DNA of 64,000 nucleotides from an uncultured Acetobacteraceae bacterium (GTDB lineage Bacteria > Pseudomonadota > Alphaproteobacteria > Acetobacterales > Acetobacteraceae), in assembly GCA_943912335.1 (NCBI GenBank), contig CALTUD010000022.1, positions 7,187-71,186 of the forward strand, read 5' to 3'. A model generated the notes under the pieces. That model was given only the letters and a program-made list of their open reading frames with translations. It was not told the origin of the DNA and did not search any database. Positions 26,809 through 34,585 of this stretch are shown in pieces. Each line of letters begins with the position of its first letter. Position 1 is the stretch's first letter. The translations under genes were made by a program, and so were the position numbers.

Positions 26809-28017
26809 ATGGACCAGCTCAGCGTCGGCGTCGCGAACCCGGCCGCGCTCCAAAAGGCCTTTCGTGCCGTGCGCGACCACACGGAGTTCCTGAGTGCGGC
26901 CCTTTCGCCGGAGGATCAGGCGATCCAGTCCATGCCCGATGCCAGCCCGGCCAAATGGCATCGTGCGCATACGACCTGGTTCTTCGAGCAGTTTCTGCTC
27001 CTTCCGCATGATCCGTCCTACCGGCCTTACGACGAGGCGTTCGGGTTTCTGTTCAATTCCTATTACGAAGCTCTGGGCGCGCGCTATCCGCGTGCGACGC
27101 GCGGGCTGGTGACACGCCCGGGTGCGGTGGCGGTGTCGGCCTACCGCGCGCATGTGGATGCGGCGGTCCGCCGTCTGATCGATTTCGTTCCCGGCACGGC
27201 GGGCACTCTGGTGACGCTCGGTCTGCATCACGAGCAGCAGCATCAGGAACTTCTGCTCACGGACATGCTGCACGCCTTCGCGCAGAACCCGCTCGCCTGG
27301 CGCGGCGACGGCATGCCGGTCGTGCCAGGCTGGTCGGCCCCACGGGGCGAGAACGGTCCGACGGTCTTCGTGGACCGCCCTGACGGTATCGTGGAGATCG
27401 GCCATGCCGGAGGCGGGTTCGGTTTCGACAACGAGTTCCCCCGTCACCGCGCGCTGTTGCAGCCGCATGCCCTGGCGAACCGCCTCGTCCGCAATGCCGA
27501 ATGGCTCGACTTCATGCGGGACGGTGGCTACCGGCAGGCGGCGCTATGGATGTCGGACGGTTTCGCCACGGCGAGATCGGAAGGCTGGGACGCGCCGCTG
27601 CACTGGCGGCCGGACGGGGAGGGCGGCTGGTTGCAGGTCTCGCCGGGCGGCCTGTCTGCGGTGGACCCGGAACAGCCTGTCCGTCATGTCTCCTGGTACG
27701 AGGCCGACGCCTTCGCGCGCTGGTCGGGGGCGCGTCTGCCGACCGAACACGAGCTGGAAGCCGCCGCCGACGATCTGCCCGAGTTCCACGGCCATGTCTG
27801 GCAGTGGAGCAACAGCGCCTACCTCGCTTATCCCGGGTTCCGCCCCGTCCCGGGCGCTATCGGCGAATACAACGGCAAGTTCATGATCAACCAGATGGTG
27901 TTGCGTGGCTCTTCTGCCGCCACCCCGCCCGGCCATGCCCGCCACAGCTACCGCAACTTCTTCCAGCCCGAGAAGCGTTGGCAGATGACCGGCCTGCGGC
28001 TGGCGCGCGACTCCTGA
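26809..28017 (+). CDS. egtB: Ergothioneine biosynthesis sulfoxide synthase EgtB
   Basis: Non-haem iron enzyme (402 aa) that joins the sulfur of gamma-glutamylcysteine or cysteine to trimethylhistidine (hercynine). The N-terminal DinB-type helical domain gives the iron ligands: WHRAHTTWFFEQFLL and the HxxxH of HHEQQHQELLLTDM. The C-terminal FGE-sulfatase-like domain holds the FGFDNEFPRH segment, the VSWYEADAFARWSGARLPTE block and the NGKFMINQMVLRGSS stretch, ending GLRLARD as in the family. The ATG at 26809 follows GGGAAGGA; the first in-frame TTG is discarded. egtD follows 22 nt downstream. No egtA, egtC or egtE is nearby. Confidence 0.95.
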   Translation: MDQLSVGVANPAALQKAFRAVRDHTEFLSAALSPEDQAIQSMPDASPAKWHRAHTTWFFEQFLLLPHDPSYRPYDEAFGFLFNSYYEALGARYPRATRGLVTRPGAVAVSAYRAHVDAAVRRLIDFVPGTAGTLVTLGLHHEQQHQELLLTDMLHAFAQNPLAWRGDGMPVVPGWSAPRGENGPTVFVDRPDGIVEIGHAGGGFGFDNEFPRHRALLQPHALANRLVRNAEWLDFMRDGGYRQAALWMSDGFATARSEGWDAPLHWRPDGEGGWLQVSPGGLSAVDPEQPVRHVSWYEADAFARWSGARLPTEHELEAAADDLPEFHGHVWQWSNSAYLAYPGFRPVPGAIGEYNGKFMINQMVLRGSSAATPPGHARHSYRNFFQPEKRWQMTGLRLARDS

Positions 28018-28039
28018 TCCCTGTCTCGAGCGAGAATTC

Positions 28040-28984
28040 ATGCCCGATATGCCGACGCCGCCCGACGTGACGGTCGAGATCCTGTCGGGTCTCACCGCCG
28101 CGCAGAAGACGCTGCCCGCCAAGCTGTTCTACGACGATGCCGGCTGCGCCCTGTTCGAACGCATCACGCGCCTGCCTGAATACTACGTGACCCGCGCAGA
28201 GAATGCGCTGCTGGCCCGCCATGCCGCCGAGATCGCCGCGCACGCACCGATCGGTGCCGCCCTTGTCGAATATGGCGCCGCGGACGAAAGCAAGGGCATG
28301 AGGCTGGTGGATGCCGGCACACGGGCCTTCACCGCCTATGTGCCGATCGACATCGCCCCGGGGGCGCTGGACGCGATCGTTTCTCGAATGGGCGAAAGCC
28401 ACCCGGCGATGCCGGTGCTGCCTGTCGCGGCGGATTTCATGCAGCCGCTCGTGCTCCCCGCCACCCTGTCCGACCGACCCTGTTTCGGCTTCTTCCCCGG
28501 TTCCACCATCGGCAATTTCCGGCCGCCGGCCGTGCATCGCTTTCTCGGTAACGTGCGTGAGACCCTGTCCGGAACAGCGACGCCGATGCTGGTCGTCGGC
28601 ACCGATCTCCGCAAGGACGAAACCATGCTGATCCCGGCCTATGACGATGCGGACGGCGTCACGGCCCGATTCAATCTCAACATCCTGTCGCACGTGAACC
28701 AGATCGCGGCTGGGGATTTCGATACGGCGACGTTCCGCCATCGCGCCCGCTGGAATGCCCACGAGGGACGCGTGGAGATGCATCTGGAAAGCCTGGTGAA
28801 CCAAAGCGTCATGGTCGCCGGGACGCCGATCAGCTTCCGTCGTGGCGAGACCATCCATACGGAAGACAGCTACAAGCATACGCGCGAGGGCTTCGTCGCC
28901 CTCGCGCAAGCGGCCGGATGGCGATCAGGCGGTTTTTGGTCCGACCCGGACGGGCTGTTCGGGATGCATCTGCTGCTGGGCTGA
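28040..28984 (+). CDS. egtD: L-histidine N(alpha)-methyltransferase EgtD
   Basis: SAM-dependent enzyme (314 aa) that trimethylates histidine to hercynine, the precursor used by EgtB. PAKLFYDDAGCALFERI and PEYYVTRAENALL are the family N-terminal signatures. VEYGAADESKGMRL is the glycine-loop equivalent and CFGFFPGSTIGNF is the diagnostic central motif. The C terminus ends FGMHLLLG. It is in an operon with egtB, so a short ergothioneine pathway is encoded. Its last 60 nt overlap the 3' end of the convergent double-ABM gene. Confidence 0.95.
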   Translation: MPDMPTPPDVTVEILSGLTAAQKTLPAKLFYDDAGCALFERITRLPEYYVTRAENALLARHAAEIAAHAPIGAALVEYGAADESKGMRLVDAGTRAFTAYVPIDIAPGALDAIVSRMGESHPAMPVLPVAADFMQPLVLPATLSDRPCFGFFPGSTIGNFRPPAVHRFLGNVRETLSGTATPMLVVGTDLRKDETMLIPAYDDADGVTARFNLNILSHVNQIAAGDFDTATFRHRARWNAHEGRVEMHLESLVNQSVMVAGTPISFRRGETIHTEDSYKHTREGFVALAQAAGWRSGGFWSDPDGLFGMHLLLG

Positions 28985-29605
28985 TCCGATCCCGATCCAG
29001 CCGGCCTGCTTGGAGGCGATGATGTCGAAACGCCGGAACGTGACGGGCGTGTCGACAAGGCGGTCGATCGCCTCCAGCACGCCGTTATTGGCGATGCCGT
29101 GCAGATGCGCTTCCCGCGCCGCATCGTCCGGAAAGGTGTCGAACACCGCGTAGCCGTTCTTGGCCGTGCGCAAGGCATACCAGGCCAGGGTCTTCGGTTC
29201 GGTCGCCGCATTCTCGCGTGCCTTGACGAGAGCCTCGCCGAAATCGCGTCCACCGCCGAGTTTGGTTTCGATCTCCGCGTAGGTGCCGACGGTCGGAACC
29301 GCATCGGCATCCGGCACGATGGCGGCGACAATCTCCGACATCGAGACGTGCGGCATGCCGTGCAGGCTGGTCATGGTCTTGATCACCAGACCGCGCCCGA
29401 TCGCACCGGCGATATGCTTGATACGCCCCATCGCGCCGTCGAACGTATCGAAGATGCCGAAATGGTTCTCGTCGAAGCGGATCGCGTACCAGTCCCGCGT
29501 GTCCGGCTCATCCTGGGCCTTGGCGAGGGCCTTCTCAAGAAAATCCCTGATCTCCTCGGTGGTGGACTGCTTGGCTTCGACTTCCACAAACAAGGCGTTG
29601 GGCAT
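28925..29605 (-). CDS. Protein with two ABM-like (dimeric alpha/beta barrel) domains
   Basis: A 226-aa soluble protein made of two similar halves. The first (about residues 2-100) contains WYAIRFDENHFGIFDTFDGA. The second (about 105-205) contains WYALRTAKNGYAVFDTFPDD. Each matches the ferredoxin-like ABM fold, so the chain mimics an ABM homodimer. The ATG at 29605 has an excellent GGAGGAGG site. The 3' 60 nt run antisense through the end of egtD, so the last about 20 residues are probably an unstructured tail. Function unknown; heme or quinol-type chemistry is possible for the fold. Convergent overlap with egtD makes mutual interference plausible. Confidence 0.82.
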   Translation of the reverse strand: MPNALFVEVEAKQSTTEEIRDFLEKALAKAQDEPDTRDWYAIRFDENHFGIFDTFDGAMGRIKHIAGAIGRGLVIKTMTSLHGMPHVSMSEIVAAIVPDADAVPTVGTYAEIETKLGGGRDFGEALVKARENAATEPKTLAWYALRTAKNGYAVFDTFPDDAAREAHLHGIANNGVLEAIDRLVDTPVTFRRFDIIASKQAGWIGIGSAQQQMHPEQPVRVGPKTA

Positions 29606-29659
29606 GGCACGACCTCCTCCTTTTGTTGGAAACGAAACAGATCGAGCCCGGCCAGGGTT

Positions 29660-30535
29660 TCACCGCCGCACAGCAACGCTCCAGCCCAGCGAGGCGCTGT
29701 CGCCCGGTGCGATCCGCATCAATCCCGGTTTCTGCTCGAACGGACCGTCGAACGCTTCCGGGCTGGCGAAACCATGCCAGGGCTCGATGCACAGGAATTC
29801 CGCACCGGGCTTCGACCAGATGCCCAGCGCGTTCATGCCGTGCCAGCCGATCAGCAGCGCCAGCGGCGCATCCGCCGCCTCGAAGCGAACCGAATGGCTG
29901 TTCGGGTCGAGCAGGATCACCGCGTCGTCCTCGAACAAGGCCGGATCGAGCGGCAAGGTATCATGCCGGACCGGTGTCGGATGGGCTTGCTCCGTCAGCA
30001 GTCCGGCCTCCACCCGCCGGATCGGTTCCGGTTCCGGTCGCTCGAACACCAGACGGTGCGAAAGCGGGTCCACACCGTCCGCGAGCGGCCAGCGGAAGGC
30101 CGGATGCGCGCCGATCGAACAGAACAACGTGTCTTCGCCGGAATTGCGGATCAGGTAGTCCACATGCAGCGTGTCGCCGTCGAGGCGGTAGCCGATCTCC
30201 AGGGCGAACGGGGAAGGAAAGCGCTTCGCGCTTTCCGCGTCGGACAGCAGCGAAAGACGGCATCCGTGCGCGTTGCGGGAGACCCAGTCGAACCGGCGGT
30301 CGCGCGCGAACCCGTGCTGGCTCATCGGATAATCGCGCCCGCCCTGGCGCAGCGTGTCGTTCTTCAGCCTGCCGACGATGGGAAACAGAACCGGCGCGTG
30401 ACGCTTCCATTCCGGCCCGGCCTGCCACAGCATTTCGCGGCCGCCCGCTCGCAACGAGCAGAGTTCGGCACCCTCCGCTTTCACCACGAAGGCGAGATCG
30501 CCATGGCCGAATGCATGCGTATCGGGATCGCTCAC
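29660..30535 (-). CDS. Aldose 1-epimerase-family (galactose mutarotase-like) protein
   Basis: A beta-sandwich protein (291 aa) that would interconvert sugar anomers. GREMLWQAGPEWKRHAPVLF and IVGRLKNDTL are the early family signatures. The catalytic His lies in SQHGFARDRRFDW and the second in IGAHPAFRWPL. The Glu base is in EFLCIEPWHGFASPE. This pattern fits the short LacX/YeaD-like group. The start is GTG at 30535, with AAGGAG 7 nt upstream; it overlaps the cysQ stop (GTGA). The much longer frame extending over cysQ is a shadow. The sugar is unknown. Confidence 0.9.
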   Translation of the reverse strand: MSDPDTHAFGHGDLAFVVKAEGAELCSLRAGGREMLWQAGPEWKRHAPVLFPIVGRLKNDTLRQGGRDYPMSQHGFARDRRFDWVSRNAHGCRLSLLSDAESAKRFPSPFALEIGYRLDGDTLHVDYLIRNSGEDTLFCSIGAHPAFRWPLADGVDPLSHRLVFERPEPEPIRRVEAGLLTEQAHPTPVRHDTLPLDPALFEDDAVILLDPNSHSVRFEAADAPLALLIGWHGMNALGIWSKPGAEFLCIEPWHGFASPEAFDGPFEQKPGLMRIAPGDSASLGWSVAVRR

Positions 30536-31290
30536 GGCAAAACTCCTTCTCTGGCGCCTGCAATGAAGAACGGGTTGGCGAAATCGCTGTCCGACGGCTG
30601 ATTGCGCTTTCCGTAGCGGAGCGGCGCGCCGTCGACGGTCCGCACCCATCCGCCGGCAGCACGCAGGATCGCGTCCGCTGCCGCCGTGTCCCATTCCATG
30701 GTCCTGCCGAGACGCGGATACAGATCGGCGGTTCCCGCGGCCACCAGACAGAACTTCAGCGACGATCCGGCCGAGACCAGCGCGGAGACACGATGGCGCG
30801 CGATGAACGCATCCGTCTCCGCGGTTCGGTGCGAGCGGCTGGCGACGATCACCAGCCCGTCCTCGGGCGGCGTGCGAACATGAATCCGCCGGTCGCCCTC
30901 GAACGCCCCGTCGCGATCGCCATGGAACAGCCGTCCGAGGGCCGGCGCCGACACCACCCCCACCGTGGGCACGCCGTGTTCCACCAGGGCGATGTTGACG
31001 GTGAACTCGCCCGAACCGGCAATGAATTCGCGCGTGCCGTCCAGCGGATCGACCAGGAAGAACCGGTCCGAAGGCGGCGGCACGCGCCCCGCGGCGACGG
31101 ACTCCTCGCCCACGACAGGAATGTCCGGAAACGCCTCCGCCAGGCGACGCAGGATCAGCGCCTCCGCCTTCTCGTCCGCCTCCGTGACCGGCGACCCGTC
31201 CGTCTTGCTGCACGCGGTGATCCTGGCCTGGAACAACGGCAGGATCAGCGCGCCGGCGTCCTGCGCGATGGAGATCAGGGCGTTTTTCAT
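30532..31290 (-). CDS. cysQ: 3'(2'),5'-bisphosphate nucleotidase / inositol-phosphatase family
   Basis: Magnesium-dependent phosphatase (252 aa) that most likely hydrolyses 3'-phosphoadenosine 5'-phosphate, the by-product of sulfate assimilation and of sulfotransferases. VVGEESVAAG, LVDPLDGTREFIAG and MEWDTAAADAILRAAGG are the three metal-binding motifs of the family. GSSLKFCLVAAGTADLYPR fits the CysQ subgroup rather than SuhB. Start at ATG 31290; a TTG four codons earlier is possible. The 3' end overlaps the epimerase start. A PAP-removing enzyme would also serve the sulfotransferase-like protein near 7 kb if that enzyme is active. Confidence 0.88.
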   Translation of the reverse strand: MKNALISIAQDAGALILPLFQARITACSKTDGSPVTEADEKAEALILRRLAEAFPDIPVVGEESVAAGRVPPPSDRFFLVDPLDGTREFIAGSGEFTVNIALVEHGVPTVGVVSAPALGRLFHGDRDGAFEGDRRIHVRTPPEDGLVIVASRSHRTAETDAFIARHRVSALVSAGSSLKFCLVAAGTADLYPRLGRTMEWDTAAADAILRAAGGWVRTVDGAPLRYGKRNQPSDSDFANPFFIAGAREGVLP

Positions 31291-31402
31291 GCGCTCAGGC
31301 AAAGCAGGTGGATGTGTCGCCGGTCAAGCGGAGGCGTCCGATGGCGATTGCAACCGCCTTCCTCTACGAGAGCAGCATCGGATAGCGAGAAGGAAGGTCG
31401 GG

Positions 31403-32383
31403 ATGGACGATCTGCTGGTGGACGTACTGCGCGGCGATCAGGTCGAATCCCGCCATCTGGGCAGCGCCGTCGTGGCGGATGCCGACGGGCGCGTGGTGTT
31501 CGCCGCCGGCGATGTGGAGGCACCGACCTTCACACGCTCCACGGTGAAGGCGCTGCTGGCCCTGCCCCTGGTGGAAAGCGGTGCCGCGGACCGGCTCGGT
31601 CTTGACGATCGCGCGCTCGCCCTGGCCTGCGCCTCTCATGTCGGGCTCGGCGTCCATGCCGAGATCGCCGCCGCCATGCTCGCGCGCGCCGGGCGCGACC
31701 TGTCCTGCCTCGAATGCGGCACGCACTGGCCGACCGCGCGCGAGGGGCAGGTGGCGCTGGCGTCGCGCGGCGCGTTGCCGACTGCCCTGCACAACAACTG
31801 TTCCGGCAAACACGCCGGCTTCGTCTGCCTCGCCTGCGATTCAGGCGAGGCGGTGGAGAACTATATCCGCCCCGAGCACCCGGTGATGAAGCGCACCACC
31901 GCGGCTTTGGCGCGCGCGACGGACACGGTGCTGGACGAGCGCAACCGCGCGACGGACGGGTGCGGCATCCCGACCTACGCTATGGGCTTGCGCGCCCTGG
32001 CGACCGGTTTCGCCCGCTTCGGCAGTGGCGCCGGACTCGACGCCGACACCGCCGAGGCGGCGCGTCGCCTGCGTCGGGCCGTCGCGGCGCATCCTGAGCT
32101 GGTGGCCGGGCCGGGCCGGTTCGACACCGTGCTGATGAACGCGTTCGGCGAGCGCGCCTTCAGCAAGATGGGCGCGGAAGGCTTGCAGGTGATCGCCCTG
32201 CCGGAACACGGGCTGGCGATCGCGGTGAAATGCGCCGACGGCGCCGCGCGCGGGGCGGAGTCGGCGGCAGCCTCTCTGGCGGCCCGCTTCCTGGGCGAGA
32301 ACGAGGTGTTACGCCGCCTGTCGCACCCCGTGCTGCGCAACTGGACCGGAACGGAGGTCGGCGCCCTCCGTCCGGTGATCTGA
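31403..32383 (+). CDS. Asparaginase of the Rhizobium etli (ReAV-like) type
   Basis: Amidohydrolase (326 aa) releasing ammonia from asparagine, from the third asparaginase class resembling serine beta-lactamases rather than AnsA/AnsB. The paired Ser-Lys motif FTRSTVKALLALPL (about residues 43-56), the cysteine zinc-site region LHNNCSGKHAGFV (about 129-141) and TDGCGIPTYAMGL (about 181-193) agree with the family. FDTVLMNAFGERAFSKMGAEG (about 238) carries a further conserved Lys. The ATG at 31403 follows AGGAAGG. It is monocistronic and converges on the FNT channel over a 43-nt gap holding a hairpin. Confidence 0.88.
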   Translation: MDDLLVDVLRGDQVESRHLGSAVVADADGRVVFAAGDVEAPTFTRSTVKALLALPLVESGAADRLGLDDRALALACASHVGLGVHAEIAAAMLARAGRDLSCLECGTHWPTAREGQVALASRGALPTALHNNCSGKHAGFVCLACDSGEAVENYIRPEHPVMKRTTAALARATDTVLDERNRATDGCGIPTYAMGLRALATGFARFGSGAGLDADTAEAARRLRRAVAAHPELVAGPGRFDTVLMNAFGERAFSKMGAEGLQVIALPEHGLAIAVKCADGAARGAESAAASLAARFLGENEVLRRLSHPVLRNWTGTEVGALRPVI

Positions 32384-32392
32384 CCCTGGCCT

Positions 32393-32416
32393 GGGGCGGT
32401 CCGCGCGAACCGCCCC
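32393..32416. terminator. Hairpin between convergent asparaginase and FNT genes
   Basis: GGGGCGGT (32393-32400) and ACCGCCCC (32409-32416) are perfect arms with an 8-nt loop, placed 9 nt after one stop and 10 nt before the other. There is no T-tract, so termination may be weak or factor-assisted. Confidence 0.6.
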
Positions 32417-32426
32417 GGTGTCAGGA

Positions 32427-33260
32427 TCAGCGGCGCGGATCGTGCGGCGCGGCCGCGTCCTGGTGCGACGGCCGGTGCCTGGCATAGCCGAGATAGAACG
32501 CGCCCGCGGTGAAAATGAACGCGCCGACGGCGTTGCCCAGCGTGACGGGGATCTCGTTCCACAGCCACCATTGCGACAGCGAGACCGGTGCGCCCAGCAT
32601 CATGCCGATCGGAATGGCGAACATGTTCACCACGCTATGCTCGAACCCCTGGCTGACGAAGATGAAGATCGGCAGCCAGGCGCCCAGGATCTTGCCGATG
32701 GTGGAGGTCGACGCCATGCCCATCACCGAACCGACGCTCACCATCCAGTTGGCCAGGATCGCCTTGGCGAACACGGTCACCAGCCCGGCGAAACCGAGAG
32801 CCTCGTAGACCTGCGTCTTGGACACCGCCAGCGCCCGCAGCTTGTCCGCAACGGCGCCGCCGGCAACATGGCCGGCTTCCGTGGTAGCGACCCAATAGAT
32901 GCAGGCATAAATCAGGCTTCCCGCCAGATTGCCCAGGAACACCAGCACCCAGTTGCGGAGCACGGCGCCCCAGCCGATGCGGCCCGCGAACAGCGCCACC
33001 GGCAGCACGGCGAAATTGCCGGTCAGCAATTCGAGCCCAAGCACGATGATCAGCGCGAAGCCGGCCGGAAACAGCAGCGCGCCGACCACGAACTGCCCGG
33101 TCTGCGCCGCCAGCAGGAACGCCATGGAGGTGACGAAGGCGAGATAGGCGCCGGCCAGCCCGGAACGCACCAGGATTTGCAACAGGGGCAATCCGGCCTT
33201 CACGCGGCCGCTTTCGACGATGTTCTCCAGCACGTCCGCTGGCTTGACGTAGTCCGACAT
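32427..33260 (-). CDS. Formate/nitrite transporter (FNT) family channel
   Basis: Six-helix inner-membrane channel (277 aa) for small monovalent anions. VRSGLAGAYLAFVTSMAFLL is the first helix, LGLELLTGNFAVLPVALFAG the second with the family L-x-T-G-N loop. GAKxxxNWxV-type sequence (AKAILANWMVSVGSVMGM) is the conserved motif after helix four. FVSQGFEHSVVNMFAIPIGM holds the central histidine segment. The ATG at 33260 follows GGAAAG; the frame running on to 33509 has no family similarity. Substrate could be formate, nitrite or acetate, all relevant to acetic-acid bacteria; sequence does not decide. Confidence 0.93.
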   Translation of the reverse strand: MSDYVKPADVLENIVESGRVKAGLPLLQILVRSGLAGAYLAFVTSMAFLLAAQTGQFVVGALLFPAGFALIIVLGLELLTGNFAVLPVALFAGRIGWGAVLRNWVLVFLGNLAGSLIYACIYWVATTEAGHVAGGAVADKLRALAVSKTQVYEALGFAGLVTVFAKAILANWMVSVGSVMGMASTSTIGKILGAWLPIFIFVSQGFEHSVVNMFAIPIGMMLGAPVSLSQWWLWNEIPVTLGNAVGAFIFTAGAFYLGYARHRPSHQDAAAPHDPRR

Positions 33261-33645
33261 CAGGTTCGCTTTCCTTGCCCGGTCATTGCTCGACCGGACG
33301 GTTTGCGCCGCACGCCGGATCGCCGGAACCCAAGGGATCGGGAAAAGCGGAGAATGGCGCACGCACGGAGGGATTCGGGGCGGCCGTTTCCGGCCGGTCC
33401 TGTTCCGTGTCGTTCCATGTCGATGCCGTTCACACAACGGACCGCCCCGGACGTGATGAGCTTCCATGCAAGATCGGCGGATTCGGTGGCCGGAACGACA
33501 CAGGCGCAACGAAACAAAGGTCCGAACTGCGCATTCGCCAGATCGCAGCGCGAAGAGGACGCCTGAAGACCGCTCGGGAAACGGGACGCTCTCTGCGGTC
33601 GCGCAACATGCCCAGTGGCGCGGCAGCGTCGTCGATCCAGCATCG
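33261..33645. other. Intergenic region without recognised features
   Basis: This 385-nt gap lies between the FNT start (leftward) and the arfB stop. I see no supported gene, tRNA or strong terminator. The FNT promoter must lie here, but no convincing -35/-10 pair was identified. Confidence 0.5.
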
Positions 33646-34068
33646 TCAATCCAGAGACGGTCGGCCGCGCATGCGTTTGGTGTCGCCGCGTATGGTCTTG
33701 CCGTCCATGCGCCGGTTCTTGGAGCCGAGCGTCGGACGGGTCGGGCGGCGCTTCGGTGGGGGCGGTGCTGCCGCCTCCCGGATCAGCGCCACCAGACGGT
33801 CCAACGCATCGGCGCGGTTGCGCTCGCGTGTGCGGTGGCGCTGCGCGGTGATCACGATCACGCCGTCATTGGTCAGCCTGTGCCCCGCCAGCCGCTCCAG
33901 CCGCGCCCGCACCGCATCCGGCAGGTTCGGCGAGCGCCGCGCATCGAAGCGGAGCTGCACCGCCGTTTCCACCTTCTGGATGTTCTGCCCGCCCGCTCCC
34001 GACGCGCGCAGGAACGACTCCGACAGCTCCTCCTCGTCGATGGAAAGGCGGGTTGTGATGGGGATCAG
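33646..34068 (-). CDS. arfB: Alternative ribosome-rescue factor ArfB (YaeJ), start uncertain
   Basis: Peptidyl-tRNA hydrolase that frees ribosomes stalled without a stop codon. RASGAGGQNIQKVETAVQLR is the release-factor-like catalytic segment with the GGQ tripeptide. TAQRHRTRERNRADALDRL follows, and the basic tail KRRPTRPTLGSKNRRMDGK enters the mRNA channel in known ArfB. Homology begins at LIPITTRLSIDE, where the codon is CTG (34068). No ATG, GTG or TTG lies near it; the nearest upstream is a TTG about 24 codons earlier, without a ribosome site. With the CTG start it is 140 aa, the same as E. coli ArfB. Either a CTG start or an upstream start is used. Confidence 0.85.
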   Translation of the reverse strand: MIPITTRLSIDEEELSESFLRASGAGGQNIQKVETAVQLRFDARRSPNLPDAVRARLERLAGHRLTNDGVIVITAQRHRTRERNRADALDRLVALIREAAAPPPPKRRPTRPTLGSKNRRMDGKTIRGDTKRMRGRPSLD

Positions 34069-34194
34069 AGCGATGACACGGGTCCATGCGACGGGAAGGG
34101 ATGCGCGGCAGCATGTGGACGCGCGGCGCGGTTTCCGCAATCGTCGCGCCGCCCATGCGTCGGCCCGGTCCGGGCCCGAAGGCCGGAGAGAAGA

Positions 34195-34569
34195 ATGACG
34201 AAAAGCACGTTTCGCGGAGTGCTGCTGTCGGCGGCGATGCTTCTGCCCGCCGCCCGCCCCGCTTTGGCGCAGCAAAGCTACCTTCAGCCGCCGGCCCAGA
34301 TGGACGACAAGGGGCGCTGTGTCTACTTCTCTCGCCTCGTGCGTTTCACCGCCGAGAGCAAGAGCGTGTGCGATGAGGGGCGCAAGGTGAAGACCGGCCC
34401 CGTCACCGCCCATATCCTCGATCAATGCCTGGCACAGTACGGACGCGGCTTCGATGCCACCAGCATCACCGACATGACCGACGCCTTCGCCAAGCAGGTG
34501 CAGTCGCAGGGTTTCGGCAATGCCTGCAACCAGATCAAGGCGCAGGCATGGGATCTGGTCGCACAGTAG
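34195..34569 (+). CDS. Small secreted protein of unknown function
   Basis: A 124-residue exported protein. Residues 1-25 form a Sec signal peptide ending ALA-QQ. The mature part has four cysteines (GRCVYFS, KSVCDEG, LDQCLAQYG, FGNACNQIK), spaced to allow two disulfides, so a small helical periplasmic domain is likely. I do not recognise the family. A clear GGAGAG ribosome site precedes ATG 34195. It is divergent from arfB and converges with the diguanylate cyclase 16 nt downstream. Confidence 0.72.
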   Translation: MTKSTFRGVLLSAAMLLPAARPALAQQSYLQPPAQMDDKGRCVYFSRLVRFTAESKSVCDEGRKVKTGPVTAHILDQCLAQYGRGFDATSITDMTDAFAKQVQSQGFGNACNQIKAQAWDLVAQ

Positions 34570-34585
34570 GACGGTCACCGGCACG

